A DNA stretch of 64,000 bases, from contig OX235263.1 in assembly GCA_944472135.2 (NCBI GenBank), positions 25,349,379-25,413,378 on the forward strand, in the 5' to 3' direction. A model generated the notes under the pieces. It was not told the DNA's origin and searched no databases. It was given only the letters and a program-made list of their open reading frames with translations. Shown here in pieces: positions 12,055 to 23,788 of the stretch. A program made the translations under genes and the position numbers. The DNA is from Trichobilharzia regenti. Taxonomy: Eukaryota > Platyhelminthes > Trematoda > Strigeidida > Schistosomatidae. How positions within the stretch are numbered: the first letter of the stretch is position 1; the number at the start of each line of letters is the position of its first letter.

Positions 12055-12960
12055 CGGTACGTTCGAAATTGGTGACATTTTTGCACGTGTTCTCTCTGAA
12101 ATTTATTTACTGCTTATTGTATTACATTTCTTGAAATTATGGTCGAAATCTCTAGAAAACATGTTCGTAGAAACACAGTTGTTATAGATAGTGGCTGAAA
12201 TTCGGTTATAACTGCATTACCGCCTGGCAATACAGTATCAACTACTATCTCTCAAAATCGTTTGAGTGCAGATCTCACTCCTGTGATACAGGTGAAAGAT
12301 GTTCTGTTAGAGAACTCTGAGTTCTATAAACTAAACCTCTTTTTGAAAGATATGCAGAGGCAAGTTAGTGAAATTCAGAAAAAATTAGATCAGTTTGATA
12401 GTACGTCACTGCCAATCTCAAATACCACGGAGAGCCGTTCTGATATTGGCCAGGTTAAGTATTTACTGGATGTAACTCAAAACAAGCTTTCGGATTTAGA
12501 CCCAATAGCCTGTCTGTTAAAACAACATCCTAAAATATCTCCAGACAACCTGAATAAAGCTGAAAATCTGATTGACTGCTTGGCTACGGAGGTGATGAAG
12601 CGTATAACCTCTTCTCACCAAGCTATAGTTTACAACGTCCCAGATTCTCTGCCCCTGAAAACTGTAAGACACAAAATCCTGATTTGTTGCGGCATGGCTA
12701 GTGTTCCATGTGAATGCAAACGACTTCGTAAAAAGTCTAACCAGGCTAATTGCCCAATCATTTTTAAATTCAGTAATTCCCTTGATGCTACTAAGTTTAC
12801 TAAATGTCAGGATCACTTAAGACTGAATAGCAGTTATAAGTCTATAACCGTAGCTCAGGATAAAACACCGTGTCAGCGCAGAATAATGAGTAGAAATCAC
12901 CTGGTCACCTCCTCTAGCTTTGATTTACCAAATAAGGATCGTGCACAGCAACAGACACCT
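12055..12960 (+). mobile_element. CR1 5' end fragment (copy B) with ORF1 remnant
   Basis: From CGGTACG at 12055 the sequence follows copy A almost base for base through the 5' UTR and ORF1 (ATG at 12139). TGA at 12196-12198 replaces a serine codon at ORF1 codon 20. The remaining frame, 12262-12984, keeps the coiled-coil and RRM-like regions. Similarity to copy A stops at about 12960. The next 180 bases or so are unassigned and may be a diverged ORF1 tail. Having a 5' end without a 3' end implies later deletion or recombination. Confidence 0.8.
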
Positions 12961-13139
12961 CTGTCCAGAAACAAATATTCATAAAACCGACAGGTATAAA
13001 AGCCGTAAAACAGAACCCGAACCTCGCAGCTACCTGTCCAAAAAAGTTAACCGTCTCACCACTATAAACCAAAAGATTGATATACCTAACCATAGGACTT
13101 CGAATAGTTGTGACTTAAATTGAAACAATTCGAGTCAGC

Positions 13140-13418
13140 TTAGAGGAGTGTTCTCAAACCGTGAGCATCTGAATTAGTGTGTGACATTAGTCTCTTATTC
13201 TGCATTGTCTTTCTGGACGAACTGAAAGCCCCATTATTCAACTTCCTGGAATTGAGACTACTTGGATTGGTGAATACTGGGTGTGATGTACTGCGGTTGG
13301 TCACCGGCGTACAGGGATCGTTATCACAGGAGTCTAGATCTAGGGTAGATTTCCTTCTTAGTCTACGGTTATACACTGAACTATTTTTCGACCTTATATT
13401 TTCATTTGAACAAGGCAT
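13140..13418 (-). pseudogene. Possible N-terminal piece of a second Penelope-like ORF
   Basis: On the minus strand a 92-codon frame starts at ATG 13418, just inside the end of the left inverted-repeat arm. It reads away from the Penelope element on the plus strand. It is rich in Ser, Asn and Arg, with no recognisable motif. Penelope-like elements often begin their ORF just after a terminal repeat, so it could be the first part of a head-to-head second copy. This is inference from position only. Confidence 0.3.
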
Positions 13419-13690
13419 TAAGAAGACAAATTTCGCGAGATGATATCATTTCGTAGTTTCTTTACAACCGCTTTACAACTAACATGGTTAACAATGATAA
13501 AATAAAGTTCATGAAAATTACTCAGTTAAATAAAAACAAAAGTACATACTAATGACCAATCATATTAAGATAGGTCATGCAGTCCAGGGTAGGCGAAGAT
13601 TGAAGTCTATTGATTTTTGTACACACAGTTTAGGCTGTATGTGATTAATCCAAAGTGCTTCCATCACCTTCAAGAACCTTGAATTAGAGT
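13404..13690 (-). repeat. Left arm of large inverted repeat flanking Penelope-like element
   Basis: This arm is the reverse complement of 14496-14783 over about 287 bp with only a few mismatches. The right arm contains the C-terminus and 3' tail of the endonuclease ORF, so this left arm is an inverted partial copy of the element's own 3' end. Penelope-like elements are known to carry such partial copies in direct or inverted orientation. Confidence 0.9.
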
Positions 13691-14611
13691 AATAATAGTA
13701 AATCTATTGAAAAATTCCTTACTCTATTTAATCATATCCATCCAAATATTCGAGTGACCTCCGGACTAGAATCCAATAACAAACTAGGTTTCCTGGATAT
13801 TACTATGACTAGGAGAAATGATGGAACGATTCAGCGCTCTATTTTTCGTAAACAGACGTGGAGTGGACAATATCTTCATTTTACTAGCTTTTTTCCTATC
13901 CAGCATAAACGTTCCCTGGTGAAATGCTTGTTCTCAAGGGCTCGAAAAATATGCACGAGTGACACATTGATGGATGAGCTTCGACATATACATTCAGTTT
14001 TACTAGCCAATGGTTATCCAGAAAACTTCATCAATTGTCACGGTAAGGATAGACCACATCTTGAAAAGAAAGCTTCTGTACCAAAGAAAGCTATCTTTAT
14101 TAATCTACCATTCAAGGGCGACCAGATTATGCAGTTGACAGCTCAAAGACTTCGGTCAGCCATCAAACGCACATTCTACGCCACCGCATCTCTTTTTCTC
14201 ACTTGCCAAACATTTTCGATCCCTGTACCTACGATTAAAGGACGAAATTCTGTGGACTCTACTTCAAACTGTATCTACAAGTTCACCTGCAGTTGCGGTG
14301 ACACCTATATAGGTAGAACTAACAGAATGTTCCAATGTCGTTGAAAAGAACATGTTCCAAAATGGCTAGTAAATCATATCGAAAATTCCAACGCGATTAA
14401 TCTTAGTAGAAATCCAGCATCATCCATTGCAAAACACTTATTAATGTCTGGTCACAAAATCAATATTAATGACTGTTTCACAATTATTTCACATAACTCT
14501 AATTCAAGGTTCTTGAAGGTGATGGAAGCACTTTGGATTAGTCACATACAGCCTAAACTGTGTGTACAAAAATCAATAGACTTCAATCTTCGCCTACCCT
14601 GGACTGCATGA
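13691..14611 (+). pseudogene. Penelope-like element: RT C-terminus plus GIY-YIG endonuclease
   Basis: Homology starts right at the inner edge of the left arm with the late RT block (LFNHIHPNI, LGFLDITMTRRNDG). A linker, the cysteine-containing GIY-YIG entry (CIYKFTCSCGDTYIGRT) and the catalytic arginine region follow. An in-frame TGA at 14342-14344 interrupts it. The frame resumes (KEHVPKWL, SSIAKHLLMSGH, a distal glutamate in VMEALW) and ends with TGA at 14609-14611. RT catalytic motifs are absent, so the copy is 5'-truncated and dead. GIY-YIG fused after RT identifies an EN-positive Penelope-like element, of the kind described in schistosomes. Confidence 0.85.
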
Positions 14612-14783
14612 CCTATCTTAATATGATTGGTCATTAGTATGTACTTTTGTTTTTATTTAACTGAGTAATTTTCATGAACTTTATTTTATCATTGTTAACC
14701 ATGTTAGTTGTAAAGCGGTTGTAAAGAAACTACGAAATGATATCATCTCGCGAAATTTGTCTTCTTAATGCCTTATTCAAATT
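14496..14783 (+). repeat. Right arm of large inverted repeat (Penelope 3' end)
   Basis: This 288-bp arm contains the last 38 codons of the GIY-YIG ORF and the 3' UTR. It pairs with 13404-13690 across a spacer of about 805 bp. A single-stranded copy could fold into a very long hairpin. A CR1 tail starts a few bases beyond the arm. Confidence 0.9.
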
Positions 14784-14799
14784 TATCAAAGGCACTAAT

Positions 14800-14998
14800 G
14801 TTTCAAATTTATTAAATTTAAATAATGCTTATCCATGCATGTGCATTTGGTGTGTCCTACACAGGTAGGAAAAATATGTATTTTATTAAATCATTATTAT
14901 TAGGTGTGATTGCTAATAGTCTATGTGATTTATCATATTGATGATGCATGTAAACTGGCGTCCGTCGTGTACAAAATGAGAATATATTATTATTATTA
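14800..14998 (+). mobile_element. CR1 3' tail, about 200 bp
   Basis: This matches the last 200 bases or so of copy A: the ATCCATGCATGTG segment, the hairpin TCCTAC..GTAGGA (14855-14870), the terminal GATGC..GGCGTC block and an ATT-repeat end. It is 5'-truncated so heavily that no coding sequence remains. Confidence 0.8.
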
Positions 14999-17997
14999 AC
15001 TGACTGACCACATTGTTATTATTACTTATTATCAATATGTCATCATGTTGTTAATAGTATGATCACCTTGATTATTATCCACTAGTTTATAGACTTGATG
15101 AGGAGTTACGGAAAAGACTCGTTCGATTGAATTAGGTTCTCCAGTTTTAGTAATGCGAGTAGTTAGATTAGTATCTTTATGTTCGTGTGCTTTGAGTCCT
15201 GCTCTGTCTCGGAACATTCCACCTAATTTTGATTTTCACTCTCTGAGTTGAACTCACCAGTAGGTTTCGGGATTCACATAATAGGTTGTCTGTCATAATA
15301 TGACTCTACCACTCATTCATGATATGTATAAATTGACTCTGTTCTTCGATCTTGTATTTTGTCTCTAGTCACTCCTTATTTCCAATCGAAATATTGACTA
15401 TACTCCCCTCACTTGTCCAATTGTACTGCGAATAGTCAGGCTTTCAACACTGAATAATTTGTCTACTCACATCATCCTCGGAAGTGTGTTGTCTAAACTT
15501 TCTATCTGTGACTGCAAGCCACCGTGAAAAGTGTGTTCATGCATTTTGTAACTTATAATTTGATTTAGTTGAGTGTGTTCGCAGCTGCATAGAATCCAGA
15601 AAACTAAGAGAATTCGTATTATCCTGCAAATGTGTTCGTTATTTCTCTGTTCAAACTAACAATGAGAAATGATTGTAAGACAGGACTAAGTTGTAATGCG
15701 GGGAAAACTACAGTCACAGGTGAATATTCCCGTCACGTCATCTCTAATATGACTATAACATTTTACGCACACCGCCATTATTGAACATTGTAGGGAGAAG
15801 TCAAAGTGATGTCAAAATATCATTATTATTGTTATTGTTAGTATTATTTTTACAATTATCACTACTACTACTGCTATTATTATTACGACTACATATCACT
15901 AGTAAAGTCTAATCAAGTGAAAGAGGAAGGAAGAAGCATGTCGTCTTCAAATGATTCGTGAAGACAGTCGAATACATATGTTCATCTGACATGGATTACG
16001 GTAGTAAACGTCCTGTCAGTGAGTGGTATGCATCCTTCAGGAACAGAAGAAAGAATGTGAAAATGATGGATGAATGAGCAGTTTAAATAGAGTCGAGGAC
16101 GATACTGAAGGAATAACAAACGCTTCATAAAGTGAATCAACCACTAATTTTCGACATTTTCAGTCTCAAATGACTGAATCACTCGAATCGATTGTACTCC
16201 AGTTGATATGCTGGATCATACATATCCTTCTTGCATTCAAACGTGAGCAAGACGTGTATTAAGCACCTCAGTTAAAAGCATCATACCAATTAACTGCCAC
16301 AACAATCAGTCCGAAGGAAGCCGAAGCTTCCCATCTAACTATGATACCAATTCTGGAAATTTTCACTACACAATGTTTAGTTACTCATTAAAAGTGAACA
16401 TATCATCCACTTGTCTCTAAACACAAACACGATATTATTCAATAGGACATGAGATGTGGCGATGGAGGGTACACGATAAGTAGACTAGTTTTCGTCAAAG
16501 GGATTGTGTGGATTGATTCTGGTACATAAACTCACCCTCATATTCGTCTTCACATTCTCATAGATTGCTCTCCTTTCTATAAGCAGAAGATGCAGTTAGT
16601 CGTCAAAAAGGCTCACTTGATATTTAAACTTAAACAGGCGCATGTGAGAAAATAGATAAAATGTTGTACGTCTACCGTTTCTAATCATGGAGAAAAGTAT
16701 CTGCGAAGTACGCGAGAAATCTGAGTGTGAGATGCTATCTCACCTGCGACTCAACGTTTATGACATACTAGACTGTTGTAAGCGCCTTGCACAATACTCG
16801 ATTCCAAATTTTTCAGCTTACCATAAAGTATCACCGACAGGTGTTTGACATAGCTGAGATTTGTTACCCGCTGAGTCAATTCATTTATCTCTGGAAAGGA
16901 AAGCAAATTGGAAGCACATATCACGGATAGGCATGATGATTTGTGTGGACAGATGAGGACGCAGGGAGGCATTGCTTATTCGGAAGACGGTAACATTGGG
17001 CGAAACAGTGTTTACTTCCCAATTAAACCCCACTCAGCACACTGAACACATACATACATATATACGCCACAGGTTTTCCAGTAGCCAGTGGACGGTTTTC
17101 AATATCTGGCATAGTTACCTACATATTGAAGATGAATCAAATGGCCAGAGAAAATTAGCAACAAGAATTTCGAGGAACCTACCAACCTACTAGGAACCTA
17201 CTGATCAACAAATACGCTGGAGAAAATGGAGGTGCATCTGACACGCGCTGAGGAGGCCATCGGTTTACATCGCTCACCAGGTCATCGCTAGAGCAGCACC
17301 TGTGTGGGAATCGAGATGTGCTGCTGAAGCCCTAAGTCCCACTTGAAACTCAAGGGAACAATAATATCATCGGTAATACAATCCTAGAAATACAGTCAAT
17401 GGAAATTGCTCTGGAAGAAGAATCATCAGGGTATTTGTAAGTAAGTAGACTTTCTCTTCATACAGAGAAGCTTCATCGTTTACGATAAACGCAATATGAC
17501 AGTCACTGTCAATTGTTATTGAGTCGAATAAATTGACAAACATCCGTCTGTGAAATACGAAGGATAAAAGTGTTGGAACAATCTTTCACAAAGCAATGAC
17601 ATGTTTCGAATTACCTTCAGTGCGATTAACCGACAGAAGACTATCACATTCACTTAAATCCGGCTGTTGTCCGATACCTATTCAAGAAGAAAGGATAGTA
17701 TTGACAGTATTTCGTCGGCTACAATGAACATGGTGTGTTCAGTATTACTGATCACCAGTATTCTGTGATTTGACTTACGGCTTGGACCGGCTGAAATACA
17801 CAGATGTCAACACATATAAACATATTACTCGTTTATCATAACATCGGAAATAATGTGTACGTGTAGGTTGTGAATTTCGCCAACCTGTTGATGAAGTGAA
17901 AGTGATTCTTGTTGAGTAAGCAATTAGTTCCAGATCATCAGAGAGAGAGAAACCTGAAGTTTTGAATCTTCATAGGGATTGACCATAAGTCAATGAA
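14999..17997. other. No gene recognised (3 kb)
   Basis: The stretch is AT-rich, with an impure ATT/ACT trinucleotide run at about 15820-15895. Short open frames at 15032-15217 and 16751-16972 (both minus) have no recognisable motif. The final part may hold the 5' UTR of the LINE that begins coding at 17998, but I cannot place its 5' end. Confidence 0.6.
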
Positions 17998-20991
17998 ATG
18001 TCCATCTACGGATTACGTGATATACGCACTGTTCCCGACTTGCTCGCAGTTGCTCTCAATTCATCTCTGAACACTGTGAGCGACTGGATCGAACATCGAA
18101 TGACCTTGGCGGCCTGTTTGAATATTTTTGGGCTACCACATTCCATGTACATTTTGCATCTATTTACTCGTATTTTTTTGGTATTTACATATCACATTAT
18201 GCATTCTAATCGTATTATCTACCCTCGGGATTTTATAAAACGTTTTAAACTCAAAAACTTTCATATTTGCAATAAACTCAAGAAAAAGCACCATGGAGGT
18301 TGGCAGCGTGCCTTAAAATCTACACCCATACATCACACCACTGTTCCAGTTATCATTAGTACCAACTGCCGGTCCCTGCCTAACAAAATTCTGGATTTTC
18401 AGTCTCTGTTGTCTTCTAGTACCTACCACAATACTGGTATAGTCACTCTGCAAGAAACCTGGCTCCATGACTCATACGATGACAATATTGTGTCTCTAAA
18501 CAATTTCAATGTTTTTCGACAAGACCGTATTTGTTCCAAGAAAAAGTGTGGTGGAGGTGTTGCAACTTTTATTCACTCAAAATGGTCCATTTCAAACAAA
18601 GTTTGTTTCAAATTCTCGAATGACTTCATTGATTGCATCACTGTGAGATGTCGCCCGAAACACATTTCAAAATACAAATTCATTTATATTTCTAATGTTT
18701 ATGTCTCTCCTGGCTGTACCATATTGGATTTATCTATGTTCGCCGATGAATTCACCGCTTTTGCTGCAGCTTGCTTCGAGAACTCTTTATCAATAGTAAC
18801 AGGTGATTTTAATTCATGCGATCACTCCTTCCTTATATCACTTGGTCATGACAATATTGTCAACTTTGCCACCCGTCTTGGTAAAAAATTGGACCTGGTA
18901 TTTATCAATGATGTTGGTATATATGAAGCTCGCAAACGTGCTCCTCTACTTAATTCTGACCACTGCATCATACGTGTGCTGCCTAAAATATATTCCAAAT
19001 CACACAAAGGTGTCCTCTCTCACCTCTGCAGTAAATTTCAACGGAGATGCTACTCAAAAGACAACCTAGACAAGCTCAGATGCATGTTGAAAGACACTAA
19101 CTGGGACTTATTTACAGAACAAACATTAGATGAAACAATCACAAACACTACTGATTATCTTAAATTCTGTTTCGAAATATGTTGTCCTAAAGAAACATTA
19201 TTCATCCGATTTGATCGCTTATCTTCGCCATATCTCAAAAAGCTACGTAGAAATAAAGAACTGTTGTTCAAAACTAATGATAAGCCTGGTGTAAAAAAGT
19301 TAAACATGCTGATAAAACTGGAAATAAAAAGACTAAGTGTTTTATATAATCAAAGATTTTTGTCATGTAAAACCCCTTCTAGTTTATGGAAACTTTTCAA
19401 AGAAATTACTAACGGTAAGCGATGTATTTCTGTTCCATCTCTTAATGTTGACACTCTTAATAAATCTTTCATACGCTCTTCTGTTGATACCCTTCCAAAT
19501 GATACAAATCATAATGACAATAACTTTAGTGGTTTTAATACCCTTGATGTGCTTAAATATCTTCGGTCTCTTAAGCCTTCTCAAAGCCTTGGTCCTGACG
19601 GCATACCTGCCATTGTCCTCAGGAATTGTGCTGATATTTTGTGTTATCCTCTTACTAACATTTTTAATGCCTCTTTTTCTGGTAACGTTCTACCTTTTGC
19701 ATGGAAAAACATTAAAATTATCCCTATACCAAAACCATCTTCTGGTTCTGATATTAAATTTCGGCCCATTGCAATTACTTCCCCCTTTTTAAAATTGATG
19801 GAAAAATTACTTTTACTTCGTCTTGAACCCGCTTTGAAACCTTTTAATGATCCTAAACAATTTGCATACAAACATGGTAGAAGTACCTTGGATGCTGCGG
19901 TTGTCTTGTGTCACAATGTTGTCTCTTGTTTAGACAAAGGTGCTAAATATGTTCGTAGTGCTTTCTTAGACTACACATCTGCTTTTGACTCTGTACCTAG
20001 GGGCCTTTTATTAAATAAGCTATCATTGACACAAACAGGATCCTGGGCTAAGAGTTGGTTGCACTCCTATTTTTCTGATAGAATGCAGTATACTGTTTAT
20101 AACGGCAAATCTTCTTCTACCTCGCTTACAAAATCCGGTGTTCCACAAGGTGCTGTCCTCTCTCCTTTTCTTTTTTCTTTCTTCCTACATGACCTACCTC
20201 ATTCAAACGAAACTAACTTTGTCAAATATGCAGATGATCTGACTGTATCACTGCCTATCACTTCCGAGTCTGACAGCTCCAAACTTAATAGCTTTCTGTT
20301 GGACATCAACAACTGGTCCAAGTCAAATGGTCTTATATTAAATCCTTCCAAATGTCAGGTGCTTGACTTTACTTTCAAGCGTCGACGTGACTTACTTGAA
20401 CTAGTTAACTCTCATGATCCCTGTAGCATAGATGGCACGGAAATTGAAACCAAATCAAGTATTAAATACCTTGGACTAGTTTTTTCCTCTGACCTTTCAT
20501 GGTCATCCCATATCTTATCTATCTCTAAGAAAATGTTTCGTCTTACCTTCTACATTAAAAAGTTAAGACAATCAGGTATCAACCAACCTTTAGTTTTGCA
20601 ATTTTTAAACTCCTGTATTTTACCTATTGTACTCTACTGCTCTCCATTAATCTTTCCTGGGCTGCTCAAAAAAGATTATATCATATTACGAAGAGTATTA
20701 AATGCTGTGAGTAGAGCTTGTGGTCTGCCACTGCATGAGCTCGCTAATACTATAGTCGAGAGGCATATAAATTCCTGTACGAAATGGGCAAAGGCTATAA
20801 TGTCAGACCCTCTGCACCCCCTTTATTCACACCTGTCCCCTTGTATCTCATCAGGTAGGACAAGAAGTCAATATAAAAAGATATATGCTCGTACTACTAA
20901 GTATAGAAATTCTACAATACCCTATTTAGCGCGTACTTTATGTGACGAAGACTCTGTTAGACGTGAAACTTACAAGTTACTATGTAATTAG
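17998..20991 (+). CDS. LINE endonuclease-reverse transcriptase, 997 aa, intact
   Basis: The start is the ATG at 17998. The first 110 residues or so form a leader with a hydrophobic stretch (about 49-68) that matches nothing I know. The AP-type endonuclease follows: TNCRSL (N123), QETW (E153), GGGVA, GDFN (269-272) and SDH (320-322). A basic linker comes next, then RT: GPDGIPA (532-538), FLDYTSAFD (catalytic D658), SGVPQGAVLSP (713-723) and YADD (744-747), with KYLGL downstream. All catalytic residues are present and no stop interrupts the frame. The protein nicks genomic DNA and primes reverse transcription of its own RNA there. The RT style is CR1/Rex1-like within the jockey superfamily, and the exact clade is not certain. 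Confidence 0.85.
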   Translation: MSIYGLRDIRTVPDLLAVALNSSLNTVSDWIEHRMTLAACLNIFGLPHSMYILHLFTRIFLVFTYHIMHSNRIIYPRDFIKRFKLKNFHICNKLKKKHHGGWQRALKSTPIHHTTVPVIISTNCRSLPNKILDFQSLLSSSTYHNTGIVTLQETWLHDSYDDNIVSLNNFNVFRQDRICSKKKCGGGVATFIHSKWSISNKVCFKFSNDFIDCITVRCRPKHISKYKFIYISNVYVSPGCTILDLSMFADEFTAFAAACFENSLSIVTGDFNSCDHSFLISLGHDNIVNFATRLGKKLDLVFINDVGIYEARKRAPLLNSDHCIIRVLPKIYSKSHKGVLSHLCSKFQRRCYSKDNLDKLRCMLKDTNWDLFTEQTLDETITNTTDYLKFCFEICCPKETLFIRFDRLSSPYLKKLRRNKELLFKTNDKPGVKKLNMLIKLEIKRLSVLYNQRFLSCKTPSSLWKLFKEITNGKRCISVPSLNVDTLNKSFIRSSVDTLPNDTNHNDNNFSGFNTLDVLKYLRSLKPSQSLGPDGIPAIVLRNCADILCYPLTNIFNASFSGNVLPFAWKNIKIIPIPKPSSGSDIKFRPIAITSPFLKLMEKLLLLRLEPALKPFNDPKQFAYKHGRSTLDAAVVLCHNVVSCLDKGAKYVRSAFLDYTSAFDSVPRGLLLNKLSLTQTGSWAKSWLHSYFSDRMQYTVYNGKSSSTSLTKSGVPQGAVLSPFLFSFFLHDLPHSNETNFVKYADDLTVSLPITSESDSSKLNSFLLDINNWSKSNGLILNPSKCQVLDFTFKRRRDLLELVNSHDPCSIDGTEIETKSSIKYLGLVFSSDLSWSSHILSISKKMFRLTFYIKKLRQSGINQPLVLQFLNSCILPIVLYCSPLIFPGLLKKDYIILRRVLNAVSRACGLPLHELANTIVERHINSCTKWAKAIMSDPLHPLYSHLSPCISSGRTRSQYKKIYARTTKYRNSTIPYLARTLCDEDSVRRETYKLLCN

Positions 20992-21325
20992 TACAGTGAA
21001 TCGACCCTTTTATCGCTCATCTTTCTGTATTTTATGGTGTTACACTTTCTATCGTTTAAATCGTTACTCTGCTATTTTATATTAGTTGGTATTACTATTA
21101 TTACTACAATTTTGTACTTTATACATATTTTTCTCCGTATGGCACACAGTATTTCGCTACGTAGCTGCTACAAAAATCGTTTTATTACTATTATGTATTG
21201 TGTATTTTTAATTTTTTTTGTCGTTTGTGGGTAAATTAGATGCAATATTGTACTGAATGCTGAAAATTCCTTGCTGTATCATGAGTACTGTTTTTGGAAT
21301 AAAGCAATTATTATTATTATTATTC
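17998..21325 (+). mobile_element. Rex/jockey-superfamily LINE with intact ORF
   Basis: This is one long intact ORF followed by a 3' UTR of about 330 nt that ends AATAAAGCAATT and then five or more ATT units (21306-21325). No upstream ORF1 is visible. Two decayed antisense relatives lie at 49183-50022 and 62165-63190. The 5' boundary is uncertain and could be upstream of 17998. An intact ORF suggests a relatively recent insertion. I found no convincing target-site duplication. Confidence 0.75.
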
Positions 21326-22267
21326 AAAACGACGTGCTCATTCACAAATTGATTTTAGTGAGTAGCATCGGAGAGTAATCATCTGTTTTGTTTTTGACAC
21401 TCTCACAAACAAATAGAGTCCCAACACACTGACACTGGTTCACAAAATGACAACAGACGTATACAAAATCACTACTGGATGTCAACTATTGTCCAGTGAC
21501 TGAAAAATTCATTCAAATTCCTAACAGATAAACACATATGTCTTTCACTTACACGCCTAAGCTATCAACAATAACTAAGTTACCAGTTAAATATAGTGAA
21601 TTCGATCACAGCGATGTTTGACTGAGTCAGAAGAATGAGAAACCGCGGGCAGAAGTGAAACCAACCTGCCCAACCAATAATATCAGTGCTTACATTCAGA
21701 TCCATGGATTAACGATTCCCTCCAGAGAGTTCTACTCTGAGATATCTAGAAGAAATTTCCTGAATAAAATGCAAAGAGCACAGAATATTTATTGACCAGC
21801 AGTTTGAAAATCGCCTGCCACATTGATTGAAAGGCACAAATTCAATGGGTAATTTCATGTTTGTCTCCCCATCTGGCGAATATTAGTGGCCTGTAGTTCA
21901 GGCTTTTCAGCTAATCCCAGTGACTGATAGTGAAATATGGGATGAGGATCTTAAGCAGCTGAAAGCAGTCTGCCACACGTACGCTCATCTTTCAAAAGCA
22001 GCATAGTGACTCAAGAGAATCTCTCTCAAAAATCAGCCTCTACAACTCGCCGATCGAATGCGAAGGGAACAAGATCATCAGAATGTGGTATGAATTACGA
22101 GAGCATACTTACCAAATAACCGCTGTACGTCTCTGATGGTCTGCAAAATGCCTGACGAAACAAATTAATACATGGCAGATGCAAGATAAACAACAATCGT
22201 GATAATGAAACGTGTTAAATTCCTAACCATGAGATACTCAAATTGAATCGGTAGCAGTATTTAGACA
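21326..22267. other. No gene recognised
   Basis: Anonymous AT-rich DNA lies between two LINE 3' ends that face each other. No open frame or repeat can be supported. Confidence 0.6.
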
Positions 22268-23788
22268 TATTAATAATAATAATAATATATATTCTCATTT
22301 TTTACATGAGGGACGCCAGTTTACAGGCATCATCAATTCGATAATTTACACATAATATTAATAAGCATATTTAGTAAAGATAATATAATAAAGTACATTT
22401 TTTTCCCTAGCTATGTAGGGTACACCAATTGTATAGGCATGCATAAATATTGTTTTAATAATAATAAAATATTCCTTCCTGTTTATGCAGGAACATACCT
22501 ATTGTACAGGCATGGATAAGTTATTATATAAATTACACATAATTTGATGTATAATGGACTTACAGTTTGGTTGTTCTTTCTGACATTAAAGTCAGTCGGA
22601 ACAGTCTGCTATAAAGTCTGTTTGTGTAGCACATAAAGAGATATAGAAATATTGTCTTCGCATTAACAAAAAACCCAGACATCAGATGAATGTAACAGAA
22701 ATATCTGGGAAAAATAAAGCTTGAAGTCAATTCTCCTTAATAACTTTGTTGTGAACAGCACCCTTGGCTTAAAGTTTATTGATGTATTATGTTGAGATCA
22801 GTGATATATTTATTCCATTTTTCAGCAGTCTTATCGTAGTTTCATAACAGGAAAGAAATTTGATCGTGGAGGCGAAAATTAGATAAGGTCATGTCGGGTT
22901 GTTTTACTGCATCAAATGGTCCCGAGGTCGATTCCAGAATTCTCCATTTGCGCCATTTGTGTCTGCATGGCGGACTGTACTCGTAAGTTGAGTAAAATGT
23001 TGAAAACCAGTTGCTTCTTTATTTCAGATCATGAATACTCATTTACATCGTGTCCGCCAGCTTCTTTAAATGGTAGAATTGGATCGTTCCTGGAATTTGA
23101 GTGATTATGGGATAAATGGTTTGGAATAAAAAAATAATCATAGAATACAGTTAAACATGCAGAGAAGTACTTTTGATTCAGCAACCGGTGAATTTTTTAT
23201 TCTTTTCGATCTAGTACCAGAATAACTGCGAACCATTCCATTCAATATGTCGAATAAGGCACGCAGGAGGAGATCATTACCATGGAATGAGTCAACTTGA
23301 TCTGAGATGCAGCTTTCAGCATGTTTTCGTTATATCATAGATATCCAGGTTTATTGGCGCTGTAGAGGCAGTGATTTGGATTATGACGTATTCTACAAAG
23401 TCTCCGTGCCCATTTGAAGTATACATGTGCTTTGAAAGGATTACTTTGTTGGCTCCTACCCCCACTGAGTGTTAACAACAGCTGCTGTGGGTTTATGTAT
23501 TTCCTCGCCTTTTTGGATAAAACATCGCCGCATTCTTTTTGGGTAGGAGACCAGTTGGTGGATTATAAATGATATCCAAGTAACTTTTATCTTTTCATGT
23601 GGTGTTGCGGTAAGTTTCTACCTTGTTTTCTCATATTTCATTCGTATGTTGATTATGGTTCGCCCTTTGTATCAGGTAGACATAGTTTGATCGACTCTTG
23701 GTTGAATGGGTGTTATTGTCATGACTGCTGCTTTTTTGTCTGGAATTATAAATAGAGACAAAACAAACAACAGGTGTAGTCTCTGAGT
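22268..23788 (-). other. CR1 3' UTR with duplicated terminal module
   Basis: This non-coding tail of ORF2 aligns with the 3' UTR at 58024-58875 (shared blocks around 22900-23100). It contains the long hairpin at 22646-22734 and two successive terminal modules. Each module has a small hairpin (22476-22493 and 22405-22420) followed by an ATT-rich run. The CR1 copy inside the second gypsy element ends at the position of the first module, so the 3' end appears modular. Confidence 0.65.
22646..22734 (-). other. Covarying RNA hairpin in CR1 3' UTR (minus element)
   Basis: Read on the minus strand, CCCAGATAT (22709-22701) pairs with ATGTCTGGG (22682-22674): nine pairs including one G-U. An outer ATTGACTTC pairs with GAAGACAAT. 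The same layout as at 7891 is kept with different base pairs at the fifth and sixth positions of the inner stem. Confidence 0.65.

Noticed and set aside
13404..14783. Hammerhead ribozyme in the Penelope arms or in the SINE
   Set aside because: Such ribozymes are known from Penelope elements and schistosome repeats. I looked for the CTGATGA and GAAA core in proper spacing and did not find it.
16751..16972. Minus-strand 73-codon ORF
   Set aside because: It has no recognisable domain, no splice or promoter context and no second copy. It is expected by chance.
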